From: Lachnospiraceae bacterium
Lineage (GTDB): Bacteria; Bacillota; Clostridia; Lachnospirales; Lachnospiraceae
Assembly (NCBI GenBank): GCA_017634975.1
Contig: JAGBMJ010000004.1
Span: forward strand, 52,502-116,501
DNA length: 64,000 bases
Direction of reading: 5' to 3'
This document shows positions 51,740 to 60,259 of the stretch, in pieces (the first letter of the stretch is position 1; each line of letters begins with the position of its first letter). The notes beneath the pieces are model-generated. The model was not told the DNA's origin. It ran no database searches and worked only from the letters and a program-made list of their open reading frames with translations. The position numbers and the translations under genes are program-made.

Positions 51740-52717
51740 ATGGATAAAGGGATCGGACAGATGGAACCGGTAGAGGAGATATGCCGTGAATTTATACAGG
51801 GCAGGATAAGCCGGGCATCTTTGATCGGAGACGGACGCATCAATGATACCTTTTGCGTGAAGGCGGGGGAGGAGAGTTTTATCTGCCAACGCATCCAAAG
51901 GAAGATGGATACCGATATTCTGGAACATAATTATCTTTTGTACTCCGCTACGCTCGACAGTGTAAAACTGGCTTATCCAAAATGGTTGCGAGATCGTGAC
52001 GGCCGTTTTTTTTATACGGACAGCAGAGGGGATCGCTGGAGAATGTATCCCATGATCGGAGGAACGGTGCTGCAGGCACCGCTTCCGGAAGAGACATTGT
52101 TTGCCTGCGGACGGGCACTTGCAGGAATCCACGCGGCGCTGCAGAGAATGACGGAAAAACCGAAAGCTGTGTTTCCGATGCTTCACGATCTGAGGTATTA
52201 TTATAAGAAGTATTTATGGGTGCTGGAACACGATCTGTCCGGCGAAGAAAGGGATCCGGAGCTGGAACAGTATTTTGCTTCCGGGATAGAAGAATTTCGG
52301 AACCTGCAGACAGACCGGACGGCAGTGATCCATGGCGATCCGAAACTGGCGAATATACTGTTTTCGGAGGGAAGAGTCAGAGCATTTATTGATTTGGATA
52401 CGGTCATGCCGGGGGCGGTGATCGAAGATATTGCCGATTGCATCCGTTCGTGCTGCGTCCGAAAAGGAAAGCTCGATACCGGCGCTCAGCAGATCTTTTT
52501 GCAAGGATATCAAAGTGGAGATAACGGACTTTTGACCGGGAAAGATCTGAAATGCTTACCGCAGGTGATCCGGAAGATCCGCTTTGAACTGGGACTCCGA
52601 TACTATACGGATGCGATAGCGAAAGAGAAAAACTTCAGGGAAAAGTACCCGGGATACCTGCTGGAGAAAGCAAAGGAAAACTGTTCAGGAGCTTTGGAAG
52701 GCAATATTTACTTGTGA
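51740..52717 (+). CDS. Aminoglycoside-phosphotransferase-fold kinase
   Basis: 325 aa. The APH/choline-kinase-like catalytic site is clear: VIHGDPKLANILF near 197-209 (catalytic Asp) and FIDLDTVMPG near 217-226 (metal-binding Asp). The N-lobe begins near residue 30 (GRINDTFCVKAGEESFICQ). The closest functional group by pattern is the sugar/N-acetylhexosamine or homoserine kinase-like APH proteins rather than true aminoglycoside enzymes. Substrate unknown. Confidence 0.82.
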   Translation: MDKGIGQMEPVEEICREFIQGRISRASLIGDGRINDTFCVKAGEESFICQRIQRKMDTDILEHNYLLYSATLDSVKLAYPKWLRDRDGRFFYTDSRGDRWRMYPMIGGTVLQAPLPEETLFACGRALAGIHAALQRMTEKPKAVFPMLHDLRYYYKKYLWVLEHDLSGEERDPELEQYFASGIEEFRNLQTDRTAVIHGDPKLANILFSEGRVRAFIDLDTVMPGAVIEDIADCIRSCCVRKGKLDTGAQQIFLQGYQSGDNGLLTGKDLKCLPQVIRKIRFELGLRYYTDAIAKEKNFREKYPGYLLEKAKENCSGALEGNIYL

Positions 52718-52977
52718 GGGGACGGGGAAATGGTAATCGAAGTAGGAATTTGACCATGCACTACAGAAACCTGTTCCTCGGCGTCTGCACGGGCGTTTGT
52801 GTGTTTTGTTTTGCCAGAGGCTATGGCTATATCTTCGCCACCGGGAAGATCATGAAACAGAGGATGTGAGAAAGTTTCTGGACGAGAATCATATCGAACT
52901 TGATATATATGCCTGGTGAGAACACCGGAGCAGATATGTCGGAGAAAAGGGTATGGCACCATGGGAGGAGTATGGAT
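52718..52977 (+). other. 260-bp gap with degenerate coding remnants
   Basis: No complete gene is supported. Short frames without ribosome sites include one ending DENHIELDIYAW and stop at about 52916, which looks like the C-terminus of a lost protein. A partial GGGGACGGGG resembles the edge of the dispersed palindrome but lacks its arms. Confidence 0.5.
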
Positions 52978-53457
52978 ATGGACGAGGAAGAAAGAAAACG
53001 GATCCGGGAAGAATGTAATCGTATGGCAGAAGGGGAGAATCTACCTTCCGGGTTAAACGAGATCAATATGATGGCGGTTTATGCCGGACCGACGCAGATG
53101 GAGAATATCGGAAGTATGATGATGGTCTATGCCGGACCGGTGCCGATGGATAAAAATCCGATCGGTTTTATGAAAATGGCAGAGATGATGAAGGCACAGA
53201 GTCCGGATGAGGGAAAAGAAAATCCAGGAAACGGTGCAGCGGCGGAGAAAAAGCAGATCCGAAAGGGAATCTATTGTGTGTGTCACGGATGCGGGGCCTG
53301 TGTTTCGACAAAGTTTTGCCCGGAATGCGGAACGCCTCTTGCGAATGCAGAGAAATACAAGGACTGCCTGATGTGCGGGACACGTCTATCTGCCACGGAT
53401 AAGTTTTGCAGGGAATGCGGCGCACTGCAGGATGCGGAAGGAGCCATAAAGGTGTGA
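52978..53457 (+). CDS. Zinc-ribbon protein with two VYAGP motifs (possible radical-SAM substrate)
   Basis: 159 aa from ATG 52978, the start best spaced from GGGAGGAG 52963-52970; in-frame ATGs at 52972 and further up exist. Residues 1-28 are an acidic leader-like helix. MMAVYAGPTQM (31-41) and MMMVYAGPVPM (47-57) are two similar segments 16 residues apart. After a Glu/Gly/Asn linker come Cys-rich zinc ribbons (CVCHGCGAC, KFCPECGTPL, CLMCGTRL, KFCRECGAL). It lies 4 bp before a SPASM radical SAM gene, so the repeats may be modified by that enzyme. Function unknown. Confidence 0.65.
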   Translation: MDEEERKRIREECNRMAEGENLPSGLNEINMMAVYAGPTQMENIGSMMMVYAGPVPMDKNPIGFMKMAEMMKAQSPDEGKENPGNGAAAEKKQIRKGIYCVCHGCGACVSTKFCPECGTPLANAEKYKDCLMCGTRLSATDKFCRECGALQDAEGAIKV

Positions 53458-53461
53458 TGGG

Positions 53462-54472
53462 ATGACAGAGTACAGATTGCGCAGTGCGGTGTGGGAGATC
53501 ACGCTGGCGTGCTGTTTTTCTTGTGAGTATTGCGGCAGCGGTGGCGGAAAGGCACGGGAAAATGAGCTGCGTACAGAGGAATGTCTGGAACTGGCAGATG
53601 CGCTGGCTGCGCTGGGATGCAGACGGGTCTCTCTGATCGGAGGAGAGGTTTTTATGCGACCGGACTGGAAAAGTATCGTAAAGCGGCTGATCGAAAACGG
53701 GATCGCAGTATGTATCATCAGTAACGGATATATGATCGATCAGGCGCTGGCTGCGGAGTTGAAACAGCTTGGTATCGAGTCTCTGGCGCTTTCACTGGAT
53801 GGGTCGGAAGCGATCCATGACCGTTATCGTCAGACCGGAAGTTTTAAGTATGTAAAGAGAGCATTGGGCGTGTTGGCGAATGCCGGTGTACTGACCTCCG
53901 TGATCAGTACTCTGAATGCGGAGAATGAAAAGACACTGGAAGAACTCTACGGATTTCTGCTCGATTATCCGATCTTTGCCTGGCAGCTGCAGGCGTGTCT
54001 GCCGATGGGAAATGCGGCCAGGCGTGGCGTGGACCATCGTTTCGATGTGAATCGTGTGATACGATTTGTGGACGAACATGCGGATGCGCCGTTTGCGCTG
54101 GGCATTGCTGATAATATAGGTTACTTTACGCCGGAAGAAGGATCGCTTCGCGGAAACCGAAGCGGCAAGGCTTTTTTTATCGGCTGCCAGGCCGGGATCA
54201 GTCAGCTCGGGATCGACAGTGTGGGAAATGTTAAGGGGTGTGAATCTCTCTATGACGAACGCTTCCTGGAGGGAAATGTCCGGGAGCGCAGTTTAAGTGA
54301 GATCTGGAAGGATCCGGAAGCCTTTGCTTACAACCGGAAATTTCGTGAAGAGATGCTCACGGGGAAGTGCGCTGTTTGTGAAAAAAAAGGGGCATGCCGG
54401 GGTGGATGCCGGTCTATGGCTTTTTTTGCCGGCGGCAGAATGTACGAAGCGCCCTACTGCGCCCGTTCTTAA
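53462..54472 (+). CDS. Radical SAM/SPASM domain enzyme
   Basis: 336 aa. The radical SAM Cys-x3-Cys-x2-Cys motif is at 17-24 (CCFSCEYC), which binds the 4Fe-4S cluster that cleaves SAM. SLIGGEVFMRPDW near 58-70 is the Gly-Gly-Glu motif. The C-terminal SPASM/twitch part holds further cysteines: FIGCQAG near 240, GCESLYDE near 258, and CAVCEKKGACRGGCRS near 305-320. SPASM enzymes modify peptides or proteins, which fits the VYAGP protein directly upstream. Confidence 0.92.
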   Translation: MTEYRLRSAVWEITLACCFSCEYCGSGGGKARENELRTEECLELADALAALGCRRVSLIGGEVFMRPDWKSIVKRLIENGIAVCIISNGYMIDQALAAELKQLGIESLALSLDGSEAIHDRYRQTGSFKYVKRALGVLANAGVLTSVISTLNAENEKTLEELYGFLLDYPIFAWQLQACLPMGNAARRGVDHRFDVNRVIRFVDEHADAPFALGIADNIGYFTPEEGSLRGNRSGKAFFIGCQAGISQLGIDSVGNVKGCESLYDERFLEGNVRERSLSEIWKDPEAFAYNRKFREEMLTGKCAVCEKKGACRGGCRSMAFFAGGRMYEAPYCARS

Positions 54473-54529
54473 GGAGAACGTGGGGACGAGTCATGTGTTT
54501 TTTGAAAAAAGCAGGAAGGAGTGAAGATT

Positions 54530-55114
54530 GTGACAAAACTGGCGGTATTGTTTCCGGGAATCGGCTATAACGGTGACCGGCCGCTGTTATATTATGGAAG
54601 AAAGCTGGCGGAGAAGAACGGATATGCGTGTAAAGTACTTCCCTACGTGTATAAAGGAGATCGTCACATTCGCGGGAATGTACAGAAAATGGAAGAAGCT
54701 TTTCAGAAACTGTATGAACAGGCACGGGAGTATCTTGCAGATGTGGATTATGAATCTTATGATGAAGTACTCTTTGTATCCAAGAGCGTCGGAACGGTGA
54801 TCGCAGCATCGTATGCAAAGAAACTGCAGGAGAATGGGATCATGTATGGGACCGGAGAGAAGGCAAAGCTTCGGCACATTTTCTATACACCCCTGGAGTA
54901 TACGTTCCGATATGAGCCGGAAAACGCGGTCGGATTTTTGGGAACAGCCGATCCATGGTGTGTTCCGGAGAATGTGATCAGGATCGCGAAAGAAAGGAAT
55001 GTGCCGATGCATGTGTATGAAGGAGCAGACCATTCTCTGGAGACAGGTGATCTTTCGGCAGATCTGATGATCTTAAAAGATGTGATGGAAAAGACCGCTG
55101 TGTTTATCGGATAA
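54530..55114 (+). CDS. Alpha/beta-hydrolase superfamily protein
   Basis: 194 aa from GTG 54530 with AAGGAG 8 nt upstream. AVLFPGIGYNGDRPLLYY is at the start, a serine elbow-like VSKSVGTVIAASYA near 84-97 (Ser in SKSVG), and the His in GADHSLE near 170. Follows the radical SAM gene after 57 bp in the same direction and may belong to the same unit. Confidence 0.7.
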   Translation: MTKLAVLFPGIGYNGDRPLLYYGRKLAEKNGYACKVLPYVYKGDRHIRGNVQKMEEAFQKLYEQAREYLADVDYESYDEVLFVSKSVGTVIAASYAKKLQENGIMYGTGEKAKLRHIFYTPLEYTFRYEPENAVGFLGTADPWCVPENVIRIAKERNVPMHVYEGADHSLETGDLSADLMILKDVMEKTAVFIG

Positions 55115-55129
55115 CAGGAGGCATATATC

Positions 55130-56821
55130 GTGAATCGTTTGGAGCAGCTGTTGCGGGAGACGGATCATAAGAGTTATCCCGCATACAAATCCCTGAAGGG
55201 AAAATATACGTTTGCAGGGTATGTCCTGTCGGTCGATCATGTACAGGGGGATCCCTTTGCGGCGCCGTCCTCTTTGAGCATCCATTGCAAGGCGGCACAG
55301 CACGGATTTCCGGAGGAATATTATCTTAAGCCGCATCGCTGCGTGATGCTGTGCGATTATCTGCTGCGCGGTTTCGGACGCATTCTGCGGTCCTATTCCG
55401 GAAAAGCCGGTGGTTCCGGCAAGAGCGGCAGTCTGTTTGTGAGTATCCCCGGGCAGGAAGTGCTGAAACGCTCGGCACTTACCATAGATCCCAAAAGCGG
55501 GGAGCTGGTGCTGCGCTTTTCAGCAGGTTTTCCGGCAGCAGGGCGGACAACGCTTTCTATGGAGCTGCGCAAGATGCTGATGGAATATGTTCCGGCCTGC
55601 GTGGAAAAAAGCCTGCGCTTTACGGCAGTAAACAGGGAAGAACTGAAGCACTGGATCACGCTGGCGGATGAACAAAAAGCGATCCGGGAGCAGTTATCGG
55701 AAAAGGGACTTGTTGCCTTTGTAGCAGATGGTGCCATACTGCCGAGATCTTCCGGCGTGGACGACAGGCCTATGAAGGGAGCGGTTGTTTTTGAGAGTCC
55801 CGGAGAAGACCGGGTAGAGCTTGCACTTCCGGGAGGAGGGACGATCAAAGGCATGGGGATCCGTCAGGGGATAAGCCTGATCGTCGGCGGCGGTTACCAT
55901 GGAAAATCCACATTGCTCAAAGCGCTGGAGCGGGGTGTCTATGACCATATCCCGGGAGACGGGCGGGAGTATGTCATCACCGAGAGCAGTGCGATGAAGA
56001 TCCGTTCCGAGGACGGACGCAGTGTAAAACAGCTGGATATCAGTCCGTTTATCCGGAATCTGCCGAACAAAAAGGATACGCGGAATTTCAGTACGGAAGA
56101 TGCCAGCGGCTCGACCTCTCAGGCAGCGGCTACGGTGGAAGCGGTGCTTTCCGGCAGTCATACGCTGCTGATCGACGAGGATACTAGTGCGACCAACTTT
56201 ATGGTGCGGGATAGCCTGATGCAGAGCGTGATCCATCCGGAGCAGGAGCCGATCCTTCCGTTCCTGGCGAGGATGCGGCAGCTCTACGAGCAGTTCGGAG
56301 TATCGACGATCCTGGTGGCGGGATCGTCCGGGGCATTCTTTTCCGTGGCGGATGCCATCGTGCAGATGAAGGAATATCTGCCGGTCAATATCACGGCGCG
56401 GGCAAAAGAAGCCGCCGGAGCGGAGAGGGCGTGTGAGACGCCGCCGGAACCGCTGGGGAAATGGGAGGATCATCGCATTCCGAGGCAGAATAAGGAGATT
56501 ACCGAAAGCCGCCGGATCAAGACCAGAGGAAACGGAACGGATCACGTATCCCTGAATCACGAATCCGTGGAACTGCGTTTTGTGGAGCAGGTGGTGGATC
56601 ACGAGCAGACCAATCTGCTGGCAGCTATGCTTCGTACGCTGGAAGAACAGTATTTTGACGGGCGAAGACCGCTTCCGGAATGTGTGGATGCTCTGTATCG
56701 GCGGCTGCAGACGGAAGGGTTTACGGCGGCATCCACAGGCAGTATTCCCGGTAATCTGGCAATGGTGCGTCTGCAGGAATTGTGGGCCATGGTGAACCGG
56801 TACCGATCTCTGAAAGTGTGA
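55130..56821 (+). CDS. ABC-class ATPase of the PF09818 type
   Basis: 563 aa from GTG 55130, AGGAGG 8 nt before. The N-terminal ~240 residues include YAGYVLSVDHVQGDPFA-like sequence typical of the family. The P-loop is GGGYHGKSTLLKALERGVYDH near 254-274, with DISPFIRNLPNKKDT and EDASGSTSQAAATVEAV near 305-345 and a Walker B LLIDEDTSATNFM near 345-357. The C-terminal part is basic and helical. These proteins are soluble predicted ATPases of unknown role. It starts 15 bp after the hydrolase, so the run 52978-56821 may be one operon. Confidence 0.85.
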   Translation: MNRLEQLLRETDHKSYPAYKSLKGKYTFAGYVLSVDHVQGDPFAAPSSLSIHCKAAQHGFPEEYYLKPHRCVMLCDYLLRGFGRILRSYSGKAGGSGKSGSLFVSIPGQEVLKRSALTIDPKSGELVLRFSAGFPAAGRTTLSMELRKMLMEYVPACVEKSLRFTAVNREELKHWITLADEQKAIREQLSEKGLVAFVADGAILPRSSGVDDRPMKGAVVFESPGEDRVELALPGGGTIKGMGIRQGISLIVGGGYHGKSTLLKALERGVYDHIPGDGREYVITESSAMKIRSEDGRSVKQLDISPFIRNLPNKKDTRNFSTEDASGSTSQAAATVEAVLSGSHTLLIDEDTSATNFMVRDSLMQSVIHPEQEPILPFLARMRQLYEQFGVSTILVAGSSGAFFSVADAIVQMKEYLPVNITARAKEAAGAERACETPPEPLGKWEDHRIPRQNKEITESRRIKTRGNGTDHVSLNHESVELRFVEQVVDHEQTNLLAAMLRTLEEQYFDGRRPLPECVDALYRRLQTEGFTAASTGSIPGNLAMVRLQELWAMVNRYRSLKV

Positions 56822-56843
56822 GGTGTGGCAAAAAAAGAAGCAG

Positions 56844-56871
56844 AACCATGAGGTACGTCCCCATGGTTTTT
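56844..56871 (+). terminator. Terminator after the PF09818-type ATPase gene
   Basis: AACCATG and CATGGTT arms with an 11-nt loop, followed by TTTTT, 22 bp after the stop codon. Confidence 0.6.
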
Positions 56872-56897
56872 ACGGAAAGAAAGGATGGAAGGCGGGT

Positions 56898-57548
56898 ATG
56901 GAGGAATACATTTGCAAATCATGTGGAGCACCGATCAGGCTGCGGAAGGGTGTGAAGGACGTGGTCTGTGATTATTGCGGGTTTGTCCAGACCATTGATC
57001 AGGAAAGTATTCAAAAAGCAGAAGAAGACAGGAAGCTGCAGATCTACGAAACGGTTTTAGCGGAGAATACAAAGACCGCTATATGGGTGGAGCGGGCAAA
57101 GCGACTGATCGATGAGGTGAATCAGGAGTATGCGGCTTCCAAAAATGAGGGAGCGGGGCTGGACAGATTTCACGAGATTTTGGAATATATTGTGGAGAGC
57201 GGCGATGATAGCGGATATATTCCGCTGATCGTATACATAGTCCATTCGAAACACCCGCTGTCGGTTGCGGAGGGGACGGTCTATAAAGTGGTTGTCAGCG
57301 ATCCGCATGGGCGTATGGCGGAGAAGTTTGTTTATGATGCCAAGAAGCCGTTTGGTATGATGATCTGCAAACGCGACACGCCGTTTGTGAAGATCCTCGA
57401 ATACCCGTTCAGCGATCCGGAATGCCAAAAAGCGCCGATGCAGGAAGAAGAGGTTTCGATCTATACGGATGGAACGAAAATCCCGGTGGTGGAGATCAAA
57501 GAAAAAGCATTGCGGCATGAAGTCATCGTAGATTATCTGTGGCAGTGA
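56898..57548 (+). CDS. Zinc-ribbon protein of unknown function
   Basis: 216 aa from ATG 56898. N-terminal zinc ribbon YICKSCGAPI...VVCDYCGFVQ (two CxxC, residues 5-28), then a coiled-coil-like helical stretch (about 35-85) and a C-terminal beta-rich domain (about 105-216) with no recognised motif. The start is placed at the beginning of the zinc ribbon; the frame is open further upstream but contains the terminator hairpin. Confidence 0.65.
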   Translation: MEEYICKSCGAPIRLRKGVKDVVCDYCGFVQTIDQESIQKAEEDRKLQIYETVLAENTKTAIWVERAKRLIDEVNQEYAASKNEGAGLDRFHEILEYIVESGDDSGYIPLIVYIVHSKHPLSVAEGTVYKVVVSDPHGRMAEKFVYDAKKPFGMMICKRDTPFVKILEYPFSDPECQKAPMQEEEVSIYTDGTKIPVVEIKEKALRHEVIVDYLWQ

Positions 57549-57683
57549 GGATCCGGGAAAACATAGGAAGGCTCGTGGCAGTGGTCTCTTTATTTTGGGT
57601 GGCATTTTTACGCTATTTGTGCTATTGTAAAATTATTGTAAGTTGTTTTAGGGGGATTTAGTTAAGCCGGAGGTGATTGCCAA

Positions 57684-57911
57684 ATGAGTACCAAGGAACG
57701 AGCATATGAAATATTTTCAAAAATGGATGAAAAACAGTTAGAAGGCTTTGTTACTATGTTCGGAATCTATTTTCCTGAAACGACAGAAGAGAAAGAAATT
57801 GATGAAAGAACCAAAGCATTTCGTGAACTTGAACAGATGACACATCCAATATTGGATTTGGATTATGATAAGGAATTGGCTGAGTATAGAAATGCGAGGT
57901 ATAGGGTATGA
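57684..57911 (+). CDS. Antitoxin-like protein of a PIN toxin pair
   Basis: 75 aa with GGAGGTG 8 nt before ATG 57684. It begins MSTKERAYEIFSKMDEKQLE and has an acidic, probably disordered C-terminus that could wrap the toxin. The last 4 bp overlap the PIN gene (ATGA), the usual antitoxin-first arrangement. No HTH or AbrB fold is obvious; antitoxin identity is from context. Confidence 0.7.
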   Translation: MSTKERAYEIFSKMDEKQLEGFVTMFGIYFPETTEEKEIDERTKAFRELEQMTHPILDLDYDKELAEYRNARYRV

Positions 57912-58333
57912 AAGTATTGATCGATACAAATATAATACTCGATTATCTCACGAAAAGGACACCGTTTTATGATCCGGCATATGCTCTTATGGAAATGTGC
58001 AGATCAGGGGAAGTGGTAGGATACATTGCTGCACATTCTGTGATGAATTGCTTCTATATTCTGAGAAAGGAATATACAGAGGAGGAAAGAAGAGAAATCC
58101 TGATCAGGTTTTTAAAACTGGTTTCAGTGGTAGGAATTGACAGAAGTAAGATATCATCGGCATTAAGAAGAAAAGAATTCAGCGATATGGAAGATTGCTT
58201 GCAGGATGAGTGCGCTGATACTTGTGGAGCGGAGTATATCATTACAAGAAACATTAAAGATTTTGATCAAAGTACGGTTAAGGCGATTTTGCCGGAAGAT
58301 TTTGTCAAGATGATGAAAAAACAGAAACCATAG
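57908..58333 (+). CDS. PIN-domain ribonuclease toxin (VapC-like)
   Basis: 141 aa. PIN acidic residues are visible: Asp6 in VLIDTNIILDYL, Glu near 29 region (ALMEMC), Asp in FSDMEDCLQDECA near 93-105, and the closing Asp in IITRNIKDFD near 112-121. PIN proteins cleave RNA (often tRNA or rRNA) with Mg2+. Coupled to the upstream antitoxin-like gene. Confidence 0.88.
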   Translation: MKVLIDTNIILDYLTKRTPFYDPAYALMEMCRSGEVVGYIAAHSVMNCFYILRKEYTEEERREILIRFLKLVSVVGIDRSKISSALRRKEFSDMEDCLQDECADTCGAEYIITRNIKDFDQSTVKAILPEDFVKMMKKQKP

Positions 58334-58481
58334 AGATAGAGGCAAAGGAGTCTATATTGGATTTGTTTGCCTTTTTTGTTTTTGGAAGGCGGCGGGGGGA
58401 TCCCGGTGGATATTGCGGATGAAGATATTCTGCTGGAGAGTATAGGTGCCTCTATGGGGATCGCAAAGATGACGGGATATT

Positions 58482-58685
58482 TTGAAGAATAAAATGGATG
58501 AATATCCGACGGAGAGTGAGATCAAAACCGTAAAATCACTGATCACGTACTGCAAGAACACGATGCTGAATCCGGAAGAGATCGAGGCACTCGGAGAGAA
58601 GGAAAAGCTTCCGCTACTGGAAACGTATAAAGAATACAATGCCTGTCTGCGTTCCAATCAGCAGATGGATTACGATGATCAGCGG
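58482..58685 (+). pseudogene. UvrD/Rep-type helicase fragment
   Basis: An open frame encodes DEYPTESEIKTVKSLITYCK, then NTMLNPEEIEALG and ending LRSNQQMDYDDQ. This is recognisable as the internal region of an AddA/UvrD-like helicase just up to its DYDDQ motif. After this the frame continues into unrelated sequence and overlaps the start of the MutS-like gene. The rest of the helicase is absent, so this is a remnant. Confidence 0.65.
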
Positions 58686-58750
58686 ATATCCCGGAGGATA
58701 TGTCGCAGAGGAATGAGAACCGGTGTAAAGAAAAGTAATGGAGCATATCT

Positions 58751-60259
58751 ATGGCTTATGAAGAATTCAGTCTGCTGGATCTGGAACCGAAAGCAGGAGA
58801 ACCCGGACAATTCCGGCTCTTTTATCAGGATCTGAATCTGGACCGGGTGATCGAGAGACTGACGAGAGACTGGGGAAAAGGGATCCGAAAATACTACGGA
58901 TATCTGCCGGTGACGCCGAAGGAGGTGGCTTACCGGCAGGCGGTATATTCCGATGTAAAAAAGCCTGCGGTACAAGATGCGTTGAAGCAATATGTGGAAG
59001 ATATGACCGGCGCCGAGCGGATGCGGGAGAAAAAAGGCAAGGTCTATGAAGACGCGCAGAAGGCGGTCTGGCATCTGCGGGAGATCATTTCGTATTGTCT
59101 TGCTTATGAAAGACTCTGTGAAGGTCTTGCGAAGTGCAGTCTGTCTTCCGATGGGATGCAGGACTTTTGGCGGATCCTGAAAGAGATACTGGAAGAGGGC
59201 GGCTACCGTAAGCTCCGGGAAGAGGCGCAGGCACTTCTGCAGAGACTGAAAGAACTGCGTTTTATCATTACCTATGAAAAAGACCGGATCTCGGTAACCT
59301 GCGGAGAACTGCCGGGGGACGGCGCATATGCGGAGATGCTGCGGAATAAGACCGGAGGAGAACTGCACCGTCCGGTCAATCCGTTTCGTTCCGAACCGGC
59401 CATCTGTGAACTGGAGAAGGCATGTATCGAGATCCTGGAAAAGAAACGTCCGGATATCTTCCGGGAGATGAAGGACCTGGCATACAAATGGTGGGAGTAT
59501 GAAGTGCCGGTACTGAAGCGCTTTGATGAGGAGATCCGTTTTTATCTGTCTTATCATGATCTGCAGCAGGAAATGCAGGAAAAAGGATTTTCTTTTGCGA
59601 CACCGGAACTTTCGGAGGATCGGACCATGGAGGCGCATGATCTATACGACATCGCGCTTGCCGTGGCGTCACTTTACAGCGACCGTAAGATCGTGTGCAA
59701 CGATCTTACGTATCAACCGGGAGAACAGTTCTTTGTTCTTACGGGACCCAATCAGGGTGGAAAAACAACCTTTGCAAGATCTCTCGGACAGCTCGTTTAT
59801 TTTACACGCATGGGATTGGATGTGCCGGCAGCTTCTGCGCGGCTTCCGTTTTTTCCGGATATCCAGACACATTTTTCCGTGGAGGAAAGTGTAGAGACGG
59901 GGAAAGGAAAACTCAAGGAAGAGCTGACCAGACTGGCCCCGATGATGGAGTCACAGAAAAAGGGAACGTTTATCATCATTAATGAACTGTTTACCACAGC
60001 GGCCAGTTATGACGCACAGATCATGGGACGGCGTGTAATGAAGCACTTTATCGATCTTGGATGTATGGGGATCTATGTGACGCACATTGCGGAACTGGCG
60101 GCGGAAGATGATGGCGTGGTAAGTCTGCGGGCGATGCTCAATGACCAAAAGATCCAGACTTATAAGATAAGGCGCGGGGAACCGGACGATACGGCATGCG
60201 CAGAAAATCTGGTGAGCAAATACGCTCTGACCTATGAGCAGTTAAAGGAGCGCTTATGA
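58751..60259 (+). CDS. MutS-like ATPase, first of a tandem pair
   Basis: 502 aa. The N-terminal ~290 residues are helical (lever/clamp-like) and there is no mismatch-recognition domain. The MutS-type ATPase is at about 310-480, with Walker A TGPNQGGKTTFARSLG near 332-347, HFSVEESVETGKGKLKEEL (the D-loop region), Walker B FIIINELF and VTHIAEL. The Walker B Asp is Asn. It overlaps the next MutS-like gene by 4 bp. Role uncertain: possibly recombination or stalled-fork/ribosome work like MutS2 relatives rather than mismatch repair. Confidence 0.82.
   Translation: MAYEEFSLLDLEPKAGEPGQFRLFYQDLNLDRVIERLTRDWGKGIRKYYGYLPVTPKEVAYRQAVYSDVKKPAVQDALKQYVEDMTGAERMREKKGKVYEDAQKAVWHLREIISYCLAYERLCEGLAKCSLSSDGMQDFWRILKEILEEGGYRKLREEAQALLQRLKELRFIITYEKDRISVTCGELPGDGAYAEMLRNKTGGELHRPVNPFRSEPAICELEKACIEILEKKRPDIFREMKDLAYKWWEYEVPVLKRFDEEIRFYLSYHDLQQEMQEKGFSFATPELSEDRTMEAHDLYDIALAVASLYSDRKIVCNDLTYQPGEQFFVLTGPNQGGKTTFARSLGQLVYFTRMGLDVPAASARLPFFPDIQTHFSVEESVETGKGKLKEELTRLAPMMESQKKGTFIIINELFTTAASYDAQIMGRRVMKHFIDLGCMGIYVTHIAELAAEDDGVVSLRAMLNDQKIQTYKIRRGEPDDTACAENLVSKYALTYEQLKERL

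Noticed and set aside
51740-52717. True aminoglycoside phosphotransferase resistance gene
   Set aside because: Only the general APH kinase motifs are present; many such proteins phosphorylate sugars or amino alcohols, so no resistance claim is made.
52756-52869. 37-codon ORF starting MHYRNLFLGVC
   Set aside because: No ribosome site and overlaps another degenerate frame; treated as remnant sequence.
58404-58493. Short frame beginning VDIADEDILLES as a gene
   Set aside because: No ribosome site, 29 codons, adjacent to a helicase remnant; more likely debris.
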